Below are positions 18,561 to 28,182 of a DNA stretch of 64,000 nt, piece by piece (the stretch's first letter is position 1; the number at the start of each line of letters is the position of its first letter). Made by a program: the position numbers and the translations under genes. Under the pieces are notes generated by a model that saw only the letters and a program-made list of their open reading frames with translations, was not told where the DNA came from and did no database searches. Source of the DNA: UBA8438 sp963934795 (GTDB taxonomy: Bacteria; Acidobacteriota; Vicinamibacteria; Vicinamibacterales; UBA8438); NCBI GenBank assembly GCA_963934795.1, contig CAWWAF010000001.1, positions 33,354 through 97,353 on the forward strand, read 5' to 3'.

Positions 18561-18603
18561 GATGACCCGCCGAGAGGGCGGGGTGTATCATCAAATCTAC
18601 ACC

Positions 18604-19506
18604 ATGACTGCGATACGAGCAGTGGGGACGACAGTCCCGAGGCCGGGCCGGCCAACCTCGAGGCCACGCCTCGCCTGGTATCTCGGCGCGCTTATCGTCA
18701 CCGCCAGCGCGACTTCGGCGGAGGCACAGCCGGCGGCGTCTGGCGAGCCTCCCGCTCAATCTGCGCCTCAGGCGGACGCGCCTGCGGCCACCGCGTCACC
18801 GGCATCGCTCGAACGCATCAAACGCGCGCTGGACCTTCGTCGAACGGACAGGGCTCGGGCGAGCGGCCTCGAATTCCGCGAAGAAATCCTGCTACGCGAC
18901 GAGCGACCGGAAACCGAGCCACTGCGTAACCTCGGCGTGGTGGCCGGGGTCGACTACGACCAATTCAGCCGCATACGTCCGGCGACGCCAGGGGCACTCC
19001 CCGGCCACTGGGACATGGTGGCGGCCATGACCCCGCGGGAGGCGACCGAGGCCGGGTCGGCCGACGTGATGGGTATCGCGACGGCGTCTGCCTTCAGCGC
19101 GGCCGCGTTCACGTTGGTCCCCGCGGCCATCAGGGCCATCGGCGGCTGGTTCGACGCCGATGACGCCCGCGAGCCGACGACTCCGCCTGTACTCACCCGC
19201 GGGGAAGCATCCATCGCACTCGCCGGCGTATCCAACAGCGATTCGGTCATCAACGCGGACATCGACCAACGTGGACGCACGGTCGCGTTGTCCCTCACGG
19301 TGAGGGCCGATACAGGACCCACTGCGGCGCGTGCGCTTGGGGAGGAGTTTGTTCGACTGGTCAAGACGATGGCCGCCACCGAACCGACACCCGGAGACGA
19401 CCTGGGCATCGGTGCGTTCGACTATGTCGTCCACATCAGGACGCCCAGTAACGGGCTTCTCGCCCGCGGCGGCAAGTCCACGGCCGACCGAACGATTCAT
19501 TGGTAA
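18604..19506 (+). CDS. Exported protein of unknown function
   Basis: 300 residues. A basic start and a hydrophobic segment (about 24-42, LAWYLGALIVTASATSAEA) form a signal peptide. An Ala/Pro-rich linker (about 43-70) leads to an unrecognised domain with a short hydrophobic stretch (about 155-180, GIATASAFSAAAFTLVPAAIRAIG) and a beta-strand-rich C-terminus. ATG 18604 was chosen over upstream in-frame starts because it gives a clean signal peptide and lies after the repeat array at 18531. It is divergent from pepD. No motif allows a functional call. Confidence 0.65.
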   Translation: MTAIRAVGTTVPRPGRPTSRPRLAWYLGALIVTASATSAEAQPAASGEPPAQSAPQADAPAATASPASLERIKRALDLRRTDRARASGLEFREEILLRDERPETEPLRNLGVVAGVDYDQFSRIRPATPGALPGHWDMVAAMTPREATEAGSADVMGIATASAFSAAAFTLVPAAIRAIGGWFDADDAREPTTPPVLTRGEASIALAGVSNSDSVINADIDQRGRTVALSLTVRADTGPTAARALGEEFVRLVKTMAATEPTPGDDLGIGAFDYVVHIRTPSNGLLARGGKSTADRTIHW

Positions 19507-19525
19507 CCCGTCTGGCGGTGCGACC

Positions 19526-21013
19526 TCAGAGATCCATGATGGCCTCGATGTCTGGGTCGATCTCTGGAGCTGGAGACGCCAGCGAGATGCCGAAGAACAG
19601 CGTCAACGACAGCAGCAGTGCCACGAACCCGCCGGTAATACCGTAGGGGATCGCAAGACCGAACACTTCAATACCGAAGTTCACGACCAGACTGGTGACG
19701 ATGGCGACGTTGGCCGCGGTCGCGGTCGCCCGCTTCCAGTTGAAGCCAATGGCCACGGCCGGCACCAGCGCGGCCGCAAAGGTGCCCCACCCGAAGGCGC
19801 CGAGCAGGGCCACCAAGTCCTGCCGGGAGTAGAGCACGAAAATCGCGGATCCCACGGCCAGGACCACCGTCGCGACCCGGGCCCAGAACAGCTCGTTTGA
19901 CAGTGACCGTCCGTACAAGGCGCGCGGGATGTCGTGCACGACGGCGGCGGCCCCGAGATTGAGAAAACTGTCGGCGGTGGACATGATGGCGGCAAAGAGC
20001 CCCGCGAAAACGATGCCAGCCAACATCGGACTCGCATGAAATTGCAGAAACTGCGGCGCCGCCTCGTCCGGGCTCGCCAGCTCCGGGTGGCCCCCCTGGA
20101 TGACCAGTGCCCGCATCGCCAACCCGATGCTGAGCCACAGCAACGAACACAACATGTACCCGCCAGCGCTCACCGGCAAGGTGCGACGCGCGTCCTCGAC
20201 CCGTCGGTTCATCATGAACTTGGTAATCACGTGCGGCTGGCCCGCCGAGCCCAGCACAAAGACCACGAGCCAGGACAGTGACCCCATCATGCCGAGCGTG
20301 CCCCACGGGCTGACCACTTCCGGATCGTCCTCCATCAAGGCCGTGACCATCCCAGTCAACCCTCCGTCCACCGCACCCAACGCCGCGAAAAAGACAAACA
20401 CCGCGGCGACGATCATGATGGCGCCCTGGACCAGGTCCGTGTAGACGGACGCCACGATACCCCCGGTGACGCAGTAGAAGACCAGCACGGCGCAGGCGAT
20501 CACCATGCACGTCAGAATGGAGACCTCCGGAATGAACGACACGTTGTTCAACACATCGCGCAATACCGTGGCCATCGCGAGTATCTGCGTCCCCAGATAG
20601 CCGACGACCCCTAGCAGGATAGCCACCGCCGTCAGCAGACGCGCGCGCTCGCTGTTGTAGCGCGCCGCCACCGCGTCCGGCAGCGAGATGGTGTCCCGCA
20701 GCTCGGCGATCATGCGCAACCGGGAGGCGAGCAGGTAGAAGCTGCAGCAGAACGCCAGTGGACCAACCACCGTCATCCAGGACGAACTCAGCCCCATCCG
20801 GTAGACCAGGCCTGGTCCACCGACGAATCCAAACCCGCTCATCTGGCTCGAGAACAACGCGAGCCCGGTCACCATCACGCCCAGGTCCCGGCCCGCCATG
20901 AAGAAATCGCGTGGAGACTTGGTGCGACGGAGGGCCCAGAGGCCGACGCCTATGCACATCACCAGATAGACCACGACGAAGGCGAGCGTAATGACCGACC
21001 GCGAGTCGTCCAT
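19526..21013 (-). CDS. Sodium:solute symporter (SSS family)
   Basis: A 495-residue inner-membrane symporter with about 13 hydrophobic segments. RRTKSPRDFFMAGR, GFGFVGGPGLVYRMG, YLGTQILAMATVL, FVFFAALGAVDGG and IMSTADSFLNLGAAAVVHDI match the SSS family, including the Ser/Thr Na+-site region in helix 8 (MSTADSFL). The substrate is not evident from sequence (proline, pantothenate, sugar and acetate carriers share this pattern). It is translated from an ATG that overlaps the stop of the small membrane protein upstream (21011-21015). Confidence 0.9.
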   Translation of the reverse strand: MDDSRSVITLAFVVVYLVMCIGVGLWALRRTKSPRDFFMAGRDLGVMVTGLALFSSQMSGFGFVGGPGLVYRMGLSSSWMTVVGPLAFCCSFYLLASRLRMIAELRDTISLPDAVAARYNSERARLLTAVAILLGVVGYLGTQILAMATVLRDVLNNVSFIPEVSILTCMVIACAVLVFYCVTGGIVASVYTDLVQGAIMIVAAVFVFFAALGAVDGGLTGMVTALMEDDPEVVSPWGTLGMMGSLSWLVVFVLGSAGQPHVITKFMMNRRVEDARRTLPVSAGGYMLCSLLWLSIGLAMRALVIQGGHPELASPDEAAPQFLQFHASPMLAGIVFAGLFAAIMSTADSFLNLGAAAVVHDIPRALYGRSLSNELFWARVATVVLAVGSAIFVLYSRQDLVALLGAFGWGTFAAALVPAVAIGFNWKRATATAANVAIVTSLVVNFGIEVFGLAIPYGITGGFVALLLSLTLFFGISLASPAPEIDPDIEAIMDL

Positions 21014-21606
21014 CAGTGGGAGCCCGTCTGCCCAGACTGCGGCGAGTGACCGGCGGCAGCCTGGCGGGACGCCACGATTTCTCGAAATCGGCGCATGTCA
21101 GTCGGCGTCACAATCGACCGACTGAACAGCACGACATAGACCAGGACCACCAGGAACTCGGCCGGCCACAGCCCGTAGAGAAACCATGCGGTCGGAGCGG
21201 GGAGCCCGAAGAAGAGGGAAGGGGCCGCGTCTGTCAGGTAGCCCCGATACGACAGCACCATCATGGTGAACAGACCACCGAGGAGCAGTCCCGAGAGGCC
21301 GAGCCACAGGCGGGTGACTCCCGCTCGCTTCACCCCAAGCATGAGACAACCAATGACGATGGCGAGTTGCAACAGACCAAACGCCCAGCCGAGCCACAGA
21401 ATCGGGCTGTGGCGGACACGCCCGTCCCCGCCGTGATTCATCGATGGAAACCCCTCGTGGATCACGCCGTGCCCGGTATAGACGCGCTGGATGGCCCCGT
21501 CCGCGGCTGCGACGTCTTCGAACGGGACCTCCTCGAGCAGAAACGCCACGTTCGTGACGACACACAACGCGACGAGCAACCCGAACAGGACGACTGGCAG
21601 TTTCAT
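21013..21606 (-). CDS. Small four-helix membrane protein coupled to the sodium symporter
   Basis: 197 residues with four hydrophobic segments (about 3-24, 67-91, 98-122, 139-162) and a loop rich in polar residues after the first helix (YTGHGVIHEGFPSMNHGG). I do not recognise the family. Its TGA overlaps the symporter ATG by one base, so the two are made together, and an accessory or assembly role for the symporter is inferred. ATG 21606 is chosen because the upstream part of the frame is Arg-rich non-membrane sequence that runs into the opposite promoter. Confidence 0.72.
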   Translation of the reverse strand: MKLPVVLFGLLVALCVVTNVAFLLEEVPFEDVAAADGAIQRVYTGHGVIHEGFPSMNHGGDGRVRHSPILWLGWAFGLLQLAIVIGCLMLGVKRAGVTRLWLGLSGLLLGGLFTMMVLSYRGYLTDAAPSLFFGLPAPTAWFLYGLWPAEFLVVLVYVVLFSRSIVTPTDMRRFREIVASRQAAAGHSPQSGQTGSH

Positions 21607-21710
21607 CGCGGGGGTGAGGGTCTCGGTCCGGGCAGTGTAGCCCGTCCGTCCTCGGAGGTACAATCGAAATACGTCGCTGGGCTTCACAGCTCGACGGCAT
21701 GGGGGACGAT

Positions 21711-22955
21711 ATGAGATACCGGTCACTGGCCTGCCTGACCGCCGTAGTGCTGACGGGATCCGCGCTGACCGCGCAGGCCCAGGACGGCGCGCTCGACTAT
21801 CCGCAATGGCGCGGTGCGCAGCGAGATGGGGTGGCGGCGGCATTCGCGGAGCCCGCGAGCTGGCCGGTCGGGTTGACCCGTCAGTGGCAAGCGGAAACCG
21901 GTCTTGGCTACGCCACGCCGATTCTGGTCGGTGACCGCGTCTACACGTTTGGGCGCCTGGGCACGGACGAGGTGATCATGGCCCTCGACGCCGATACCGG
22001 CGCCATCGTCTGGCGCACGACCTACGCCGCGCCCTTCCGCGACAATGCCGGCGTGTCGCGACATGGACCCGGCCCGAAGTCGACCCCGTTGTTCTACAAC
22101 GGGGCGTTGTACACCCTGGGTATCAACGGTGTCGTCTTGGCCGTCGACGCCGCCGACGGAGCGCTCCTGTGGCGGAAACCGGCCGAAACAGTCGAACCGC
22201 TCTACGCCACAGCGCTGTCGCCGGTCGCCGATGACGGGCGGGTCATCTTTCATCTCGGCGGCCAGAACGACGGAGCGCTGACGGCGTTCGACGCCACGAG
22301 CGGCGACGTGGTCTGGAGCTGGGATGGTGACGGTCCCGCGTATGCCTCTCCGATGGTGGCTGAACTCGGCGGTGTGCGACAGATCGTCACCGTCACCCAA
22401 GCGCACGTGGTGGGGGTCGCCGCCGACAGCGGTGAGTTGCTGTGGGAGCGGCCGTTCGTCTCCCGGTCAACCAACAACTCCATCACCCCGATCGTGGATG
22501 GAGACGACGTGATCGTCACGGGGCACGACCTCGGGGTGACGAGATTCCGACCTCGGCGCAACTCGGACCAAGGAGGCTGGACGACCGACACGCTCTGGGA
22601 AACGGCCGAGGTGTCCATGTTCATGAGCAACCCGGTGCTGTCCGGCAACACGCTGTTCGGCATGTCGCACCTCCGCAGCGGCCAGTTCTTTGCGATTGAC
22701 GCCGGCAGCGGCGCAACGCTGTGGCGCACGGAGGGGCGGGAGGCGACCAACTCCGCGGTCGTGCTAGCCGGCGACCTGCTGTTCCTCCTCAACAACGACG
22801 GCGATCTGGTGGTCGCGCGCACCACCCGATCTGGCTTCAGTCAAGTCGCCCGGTACGAGGTGTCCCCCACCGCCACATGGGCCCAGCCAGCCATCTCCGG
22901 CAACCGGGTGTTCATCAAAGACGAGTCGAACGTGACGCTCTGGACGGTGCCATGA
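21711..22955 (+). CDS. Exported PQQ-like beta-propeller protein
   Basis: 414 residues with a signal peptide (about 1-22). Repeated blades of the PQQ_2 type are visible, such as VIMALDADTGAIVWRT, VVLAVDAADGALLWRK, ALTAFDATSGDVVWSW and FFAIDAGSGATLWRT. The protein lacks the active-site Asp region of quinoprotein dehydrogenases, so it is more likely a BamB-like or binding propeller. GGGGG just before ATG 21711 supports this start over 21699. Its TGA overlaps the next start (ATGA), so it is coupled to a c-type heme protein. Confidence 0.8.
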   Translation: MRYRSLACLTAVVLTGSALTAQAQDGALDYPQWRGAQRDGVAAAFAEPASWPVGLTRQWQAETGLGYATPILVGDRVYTFGRLGTDEVIMALDADTGAIVWRTTYAAPFRDNAGVSRHGPGPKSTPLFYNGALYTLGINGVVLAVDAADGALLWRKPAETVEPLYATALSPVADDGRVIFHLGGQNDGALTAFDATSGDVVWSWDGDGPAYASPMVAELGGVRQIVTVTQAHVVGVAADSGELLWERPFVSRSTNNSITPIVDGDDVIVTGHDLGVTRFRPRRNSDQGGWTTDTLWETAEVSMFMSNPVLSGNTLFGMSHLRSGQFFAIDAGSGATLWRTEGREATNSAVVLAGDLLFLLNNDGDLVVARTTRSGFSQVARYEVSPTATWAQPAISGNRVFIKDESNVTLWTVP

Positions 22956-24292
22956 TCGTGCAGCCTCGGCCGGGTGGGACTGGACAGATGCGACGCACGC
23001 TGCGTGGGGCCGTCGGGCTTGTGGCCGTCGTACTCGTGGCCCTGGTGAGCGTCACGACTGTCAATGGGCAACGGGGCGGTGTGTTTCGCGAATCACGTGA
23101 TCACCCCGCGATTCGCTATTCGACGGGCGAGACCACAGACGCGGTGACGGTCCTCGATAGTGCGGTCAAGGCCGGTGACGTAGCACTCGCCTTTGACCCC
23201 GCGACCGGGTACCTCCACTCGATACTCGCGGCGCTCAATGTGCCGATCGAGTCGCAGGTCACCGTCTTCTCACAAACCAGTTTTCAGGCGAACCTCATCA
23301 ATCCAGAGAACCCACGGGCGATCTTCTTCAACGACACGGTGGCCGTCGGGTGGGTCCGCGGGGGCGACGTCTTGGAGATCGCGTCGCTCGACCCGCGTCA
23401 GGGTGTGCTGTTCTATTCGATCGACCAGACGCCGGCCGAACGCCCGGAGATTCAGCGCAACGATCGGTGCCTCGCGTGCCATCTTTCCTGGGACACGCTG
23501 GGCGTGCCCGGACTCACGACGATCAACACGTTGCCAATGCCGGACGACCCGAACGCATACGCGGTCGGGTGGACCACAGATCACCGCAGCCCACTCGAGG
23601 ACCGCTGGGGCAGCTGGTATATCACCGGCGCACCGCCGGCGCTGAGCCATCTGGGCAACATGACCGAGCCTATGGAGTACCTCCCTGGCGGACCGTCCGT
23701 GCCGGCGCCGGAACTAGCGACACTGGAGGGGCTCTTCGATCTAGCTGGGTACCCAACCCCCTACAGCGACATCGTCGCCATGCTGGTACTTGAGCACCGC
23801 AACCATATGACCAACTTGTTGGTCCGGATCGGGTGGGAGGCCAGGGTCGCCAGCCATCCGCAATCATCAGCTGAGAGAACGCGGGAAGGCCCCGAGGTCG
23901 ACCTGGAGGACACGGCCGAGGAACTGGTGGACTACCTGTTATTCGTCGACGAAGCACCGCTGCCAGCCGGTCTCACGAGCACGTCTGGATTTGCGGAGCG
24001 ATTCTCGTCCGAGGGGCCATTCGACGAAGAGGACCGCTCGCTTCATCAGCTGAGCCTCGATGGTCGCTTGCTGCGTTATCCGTGCAGCCCCCTCATCTAC
24101 GCTGCCGCGTTCGACGCTCTCCCGGCCGACGCGCTCGAGGTGGTGTACGCGCGCCTGTGGAATGTCCTGTCGGGCGCCGCCGCAGAACCTCGCTATGAGG
24201 TGCTCAGTCGGCAGGATCGACTCGCGATCGTCGAGATTCTGCGGGAGACAAAGACCAATCTGCCGGACTACTTTCTGGGCGACGTGCTGTAG
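22952..24292 (+). CDS. Exported monoheme c-type protein, family unknown
   Basis: 446 residues starting at the ATGA overlap with the propeller gene. ATG 22988 is an alternative that gives a shorter n-region. The signal peptide lies at about 14-38 (GAVGLVAVVLVALVSVTTVNG). One heme motif, CLACH, is at about 171-175 in QRNDRCLACHLSWD, surrounded by sequence not typical of class I cytochrome c. A histidine-containing region (TTDHRSPLEDRWGSWYITG) follows. The protein is probably a periplasmic electron-transfer or sensor protein working with the coupled propeller. I see no known enzymatic signature. Confidence 0.7.
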   Translation: MIVQPRPGGTGQMRRTLRGAVGLVAVVLVALVSVTTVNGQRGGVFRESRDHPAIRYSTGETTDAVTVLDSAVKAGDVALAFDPATGYLHSILAALNVPIESQVTVFSQTSFQANLINPENPRAIFFNDTVAVGWVRGGDVLEIASLDPRQGVLFYSIDQTPAERPEIQRNDRCLACHLSWDTLGVPGLTTINTLPMPDDPNAYAVGWTTDHRSPLEDRWGSWYITGAPPALSHLGNMTEPMEYLPGGPSVPAPELATLEGLFDLAGYPTPYSDIVAMLVLEHRNHMTNLLVRIGWEARVASHPQSSAERTREGPEVDLEDTAEELVDYLLFVDEAPLPAGLTSTSGFAERFSSEGPFDEEDRSLHQLSLDGRLLRYPCSPLIYAAAFDALPADALEVVYARLWNVLSGAAAEPRYEVLSRQDRLAIVEILRETKTNLPDYFLGDVL

Positions 24293-24353
24293 TCTGGCCC
24301 TGCGGATCCGCTCCGAGACACGCGCGTGGGTCGGAAGTGGCGACGAGCCCGGC

Positions 24354-25070
24354 TCAGAGGTCCGCCAGGTCGATCTCATTCCGACCCGCAACAATCTCCA
24401 CCTCGTGCGTTCGTCGCTCTTTCGCGATGATCACGGTCGCCGTGTACTGCCCGGGGACCACATCAGATACCGTAAAGCTCCCGTCCCGTTCGGCCACAAC
24501 CGCATACGGCGACTCCACCACCATGATGTCGGCGGACATCTCAGTATGGGTGTTGCATTCGACCGTGAACTCGTCGCCCACCTCGAAGGTGTGGGTGTAG
24601 GAATTGCCGTTGATCGACGCAACGTTGAATATGGACTCGCCAGCGCTGTCTTTCACGTGCACCGTGTGGAGATCGTCCTCGCTATTCGTAAAGTCGATGG
24701 TCTGGCCAGCTCGAACGAGGATAAATCGGGGCACGAACTGACGGCCGATCTGGTCCATCACCGGCAGTGCCACCGGAAGCGGGACGTCCACGTCGTGTTG
24801 CGGATCGAGCAACACGATGGCTCGGATGATCGCGTCCCCCTCAGGAGCCGCGCCAACGACCTGACCCAACGCCAGATCTTGAGCCGTGGGCGCTTCGGCT
24901 TCCGGGACCGGTTCCGGCTCAACCTCTGGGGCACCGCCGCCACAGCCGCCGACCATGAGCGCCGCGGCGACCGCCGCCGCACCACTCAGTCGCCGCGCGT
25001 GGCCGGGCGACCGCCACGCAGCAAGACGCCTGGGCGCCTGAGACACGTCAGCGGAACACACAGTCAACAT
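24354..25070 (-). CDS. Cupredoxin-like lipoprotein
   Basis: 238 residues. A hydrophobic segment ending in the lipobox LMVGGC puts the protein on a membrane as a lipoprotein, followed by a Glu/Pro-rich linker. A cupredoxin domain lies at about 115-195: FTNSEDDLHTVHV provides the first His, and VECNTHTEM the Cys-His-Met set of a type I copper site. A carboxypeptidase-regulatory-like Ig domain ends the chain (GSFTVSDVVPGQYTATV). ATG 25070 is chosen over longer starts since the extra residues are low-complexity and basic. The gene is divergent from the cyclase. Confidence 0.82.
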   Translation of the reverse strand: MLTVCSADVSQAPRRLAAWRSPGHARRLSGAAAVAAALMVGGCGGGAPEVEPEPVPEAEAPTAQDLALGQVVGAAPEGDAIIRAIVLLDPQHDVDVPLPVALPVMDQIGRQFVPRFILVRAGQTIDFTNSEDDLHTVHVKDSAGESIFNVASINGNSYTHTFEVGDEFTVECNTHTEMSADIMVVESPYAVVAERDGSFTVSDVVPGQYTATVIIAKERRTHEVEIVAGRNEIDLADL

Positions 25071-25228
25071 TGCAAGAGATCGTACCAGAACTTGCGGACC
25101 GAGGCAGGGTGGACCGGGTGGATCAGCGTCTGAGCAACGACGCGTGCCGCCGTCGCTGGACGTGTGCGGAGATATACTGCGCACAGTTTCCGAAACAGGT
25201 GTAGCCGTTCCAGAACGGGTGAATACTG

Positions 25229-26272
25229 ATGATCTTGTGGGCGCAACGTCTTGGTCGGGTCTTCCAGCGTGGCGAATTCCTCCTTGCGCTGGTCGTGCCA
25301 CTGGTGTTGGCGATCACAGTGGCCTCTGCACGACAGCAGGAACGGCCGGTCCTTCGGACTGAAGCGGACTTCCACCGCGCGATGCAAGAGCTGTCCAACT
25401 GGGGGCGGTGGGGCAACGACGACGAACTGGGGGCGGCAAACTTCATCACACCCGCTACGCGCAAGGCGGCTGCAGCCCTGGTCACCGAAGGTATCAGCGT
25501 CTCGCTCGCGCATGACGTGATCCAGGAAGACGCCGTCGACGGTGGCACCTACCTGGACCGCGAGGTGCTTCGCGTCAGCGAAACTGGCGCCGCCGACCGA
25601 TACCAATACACCGGCACCTATCACGGCACGATTCACAGTCACCTGGACTCGGTAGCCTGTCACGTCATGTACCAAGGCAAGGGCTACAACGGCGTCACGC
25701 AAGAGTCGATCGAGGCGACTGGCGGCTGTCCGCAAGGCAGTATCCATGCACTGCGGGACGGCATCTTCACGCGCGGCATCTTGTTCGACGCCACGCTGCT
25801 GCCGGGTCGCGCCACGCCTGAAGGATGGATGCCACCAGGTGACGAGATCAGTTGGGCCGACTTGGAGCAACTGGAGGCGATCGAAGGCGTCCGTGTGGCC
25901 GAAGGCGACGTCATTCTGCTCTACACCGGCCGCTGGAAGCGGAGGGCGGCGCTGGGCGCGTGGCCGACTTCGGAAGGCGTCTCTGGATATCAGGCGGAAG
26001 TGGCCTACTTCCTGAAAGAGCGTGGCGTGTCGTTCATCGGGCACGATATGTTCAACGACGTCTCGCCCCATGGATTCCCGCCAGACGTCGGTCTCCCCCT
26101 CCATCGGCTCGCGCTCGTCTCGCTGGGTGTATCGATCTTCGACAACCTGGACTTCGAAGCCTTGGCCGAAGAAGCACGGCGGCAGAATCGGTACGAATTC
26201 CTGTTCACAGCCGCTCCACTGCGGATCGAGCAGGGAATGGGTTCGCCGTTGAACCCGATCGCCACGTTCTAG
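25229..26272 (+). CDS. Exported cyclase-family (kynurenine formamidase-like) metal hydrolase
   Basis: 347 residues with a long hydrophobic N-terminus (about 16-35, LLALVVPLVLAITVA) suggesting export. The Cyclase-family core shows the metal motif HGTIHSHLDS, a variant of HGTHxDxP, and later VRVAEGDVILLYTGR and FIGHDMFNDVS, as in kynurenine formamidase-like and isatin hydrolase-like enzymes. It probably hydrolyses an amide or lactam with Mn2+ or Zn2+. The native substrate is unknown. Related proteins are usually cytoplasmic, so a signal sequence is noteworthy. Confidence 0.82.
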   Translation: MILWAQRLGRVFQRGEFLLALVVPLVLAITVASARQQERPVLRTEADFHRAMQELSNWGRWGNDDELGAANFITPATRKAAAALVTEGISVSLAHDVIQEDAVDGGTYLDREVLRVSETGAADRYQYTGTYHGTIHSHLDSVACHVMYQGKGYNGVTQESIEATGGCPQGSIHALRDGIFTRGILFDATLLPGRATPEGWMPPGDEISWADLEQLEAIEGVRVAEGDVILLYTGRWKRRAALGAWPTSEGVSGYQAEVAYFLKERGVSFIGHDMFNDVSPHGFPPDVGLPLHRLALVSLGVSIFDNLDFEALAEEARRQNRYEFLFTAAPLRIEQGMGSPLNPIATF

Positions 26273-26351
26273 GTGGACGCCCCGACGCTACGTCCGGACG
26301 CAATGCAAGCTACGCAGGGATTCCCGGCTTGGGCCGGCAAGGAGGTAATGG

Positions 26352-27569
26352 ATGTCGTTTCTGAACAGATGCGGTCTCATGGCAACGCTGACGCTGGTGG
26401 CCGTCGCGACCGCGTGTAGCGGCGACTCGGGGATGACCGATGCCGTCGACGCGCCGGCGACCAGCCAGGCGGCGGCGGCGCCTGACGCGAGCGGCCCGCA
26501 AGCGCCGATGTTCGAAGTCGACCCGCTGTGGCCCAAACCGCTGCCCAACCACTGGCTGCTCGGTTCCACCATCGGGGTCGACGTCGACGCCCAGGACCAC
26601 GTCTGGATTGTCCACCGCGCATCGACGCTGGCCGGCAACGAGACATCGGCCATGGGAGACCCGCCGACGGCGGAAGAATGCTGCTTTCCCGCCCCGCCAG
26701 TGCTCGAGTTTGACCCGGCGGGGAACCTGGTGAACAGCTGGGGCGGACCCGGTGAGGGCTACACCTGGCCGTCCTCCAATCACGGCATCACCGTGGACCA
26801 CATGGACAATGTTTGGGTCGGCGGCAACGGCGGCGCCGACTCACACGCGGTCAAATTCACACGGAGCGGGGACTTCTTGTTGGAGGTGGGTGTACCCGGT
26901 CGTGGCCGCGACAGTCTCAGCCTCGACAGTTTCAGCCGCATCGCCAAGATCGCGTTCGACGGACCGGCGAACGAGATGTATTTCGCCGACGGCTATGGCA
27001 ATCGTCGGGTGGCCGTGGTCGACGCCGACACCGGCGAGCTGAAGCGGTTCTGGGGCGCGTACGGGAACGAGCCGGACGATGCCTATGACGAGCGCTACGT
27101 ACCGGGCGGCCCGAATCTGCAGCAGTTTCTCAGTCCGGTCCACTGCGCCGAGGTGTCCAGCAGCGGTTTGATCTACGTCTGCGACCGTGCGCACGATCGG
27201 ATTCAGGTCTTCCAGAAAGATGGCACGTTCGTCGACGAGATGCTCGTCATGCCAAACACCACGGGATCCGGAGCCGCGTGGGACCTCGACTTCTCACGCG
27301 ACCCGGACCAGACCTACATCTATCTGGCGGACGGTGTGAACCAACGGGTGCATATCATCGACCGCGTGAGCCTCACGCATCTGACCAGCTTCGGCGACGG
27401 CGGCCGGCAGCCCGGTCAGTTCTTCGGCACCCACAGCATCGCCACTGACTCTGCCGGCAACATTTATACGACCGAGACCTACGAAGGGAAGCGGCTGCAG
27501 AAATTCGTCTACAAGGGTCTCGGTCCGGTCACGACGAACAACCAGGGCGTGGTCTGGCCCCAGCCGTAA
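26352..27569 (+). CDS. NHL-repeat beta-propeller lipoprotein
   Basis: 405 residues. The lipobox VATAC marks a lipoprotein with Cys22 as the likely modified residue. Six or more NHL-type repeats fill the rest: VDAQDHVWIVHR, VDHMDNVWVGG, NEMYFADGYGNRRVAVVD, SGLIYVCDRAHDRIQVF and DSAGNIYTTETYEGKRLQKF. Such exported propellers are frequent in acidobacterial genomes, and some resemble peptidylglycine-lyase domains. GGAGG lies six bases before the ATG. A co-transcribed small exported protein follows 16 bases downstream. Confidence 0.83.
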   Translation: MSFLNRCGLMATLTLVAVATACSGDSGMTDAVDAPATSQAAAAPDASGPQAPMFEVDPLWPKPLPNHWLLGSTIGVDVDAQDHVWIVHRASTLAGNETSAMGDPPTAEECCFPAPPVLEFDPAGNLVNSWGGPGEGYTWPSSNHGITVDHMDNVWVGGNGGADSHAVKFTRSGDFLLEVGVPGRGRDSLSLDSFSRIAKIAFDGPANEMYFADGYGNRRVAVVDADTGELKRFWGAYGNEPDDAYDERYVPGGPNLQQFLSPVHCAEVSSSGLIYVCDRAHDRIQVFQKDGTFVDEMLVMPNTTGSGAAWDLDFSRDPDQTYIYLADGVNQRVHIIDRVSLTHLTSFGDGGRQPGQFFGTHSIATDSAGNIYTTETYEGKRLQKFVYKGLGPVTTNNQGVVWPQP

Positions 27570-27585
27570 CGGCAAGGAGGTGCGT

Positions 27586-28128
27586 GTGCGACTGCTCGCA
27601 ACGCTCAGTCTGGTCACGATACTCACCACTGTCGGACCGGCGGACGGCCAGTCACGCCGAACCGCCGCCGCCGATGAACCGGCACCGGTCCGTGGATGTC
27701 TGGACCGAGACATGATTCTAGTGGCGAACGACGTCACCCATCAGGCTCGCGGCGCCCCATTCTGGGTCGACGCAGGGCACGAGTTCGAGCTGCTGGGCGA
27801 GCGTGAGATGCTCTTCGACCTCGAGCAACACATCGGCCACGAGGTGGAGATCACGTTGCTACTGGAGTGGGAGTCGAACGCCGGGCCGCGACCGATACCG
27901 GAACCAACGGCGCCTGGCCCTGGTCTTCCCGGGCTGCCTGGCGGGGTCGGCGGCCGTGGCGGATTCGGTGGCCAACCCAGCGGGCCCACCGGACGGCCTC
28001 AAGGGGGCTTCGGGCAGCCGTCCCAGCCCCGGCGTAGCGGTGCGGTGCGAGCTGAAGCCATCCCGGGTATCATGACCGACTTCAGGGTCGTCAGCCTGGC
28101 ATGCCGCAGTGACCGCTGGGACCGCTAG
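27586..28128 (+). CDS. Small exported protein with Gly/Pro-rich segment, function unknown
   Basis: 180 residues from GTG 27586. The strong ribosome-binding site AAGGAGG ends at 27580, overlapping the earlier in-frame GTG and leaving five bases to the second, so 27586 is the better start. A signal peptide (about 1-21) precedes a compact domain with RGCLDRDMILVANDVTHQ and two cysteines far apart. A low-complexity stretch (about 105-145, GLPGLPGG, RGGFGG, GGFGQP) follows. It is probably co-transcribed with the NHL lipoprotein upstream. Confidence 0.65.
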   Translation: MRLLATLSLVTILTTVGPADGQSRRTAAADEPAPVRGCLDRDMILVANDVTHQARGAPFWVDAGHEFELLGEREMLFDLEQHIGHEVEITLLLEWESNAGPRPIPEPTAPGPGLPGLPGGVGGRGGFGGQPSGPTGRPQGGFGQPSQPRRSGAVRAEAIPGIMTDFRVVSLACRSDRWDR

Positions 28129-28182
28129 CAGCCGCGCGTCAGCTCCTCCCGGGCGCGCCGTGACGAGTGCTCGACGACAGCC

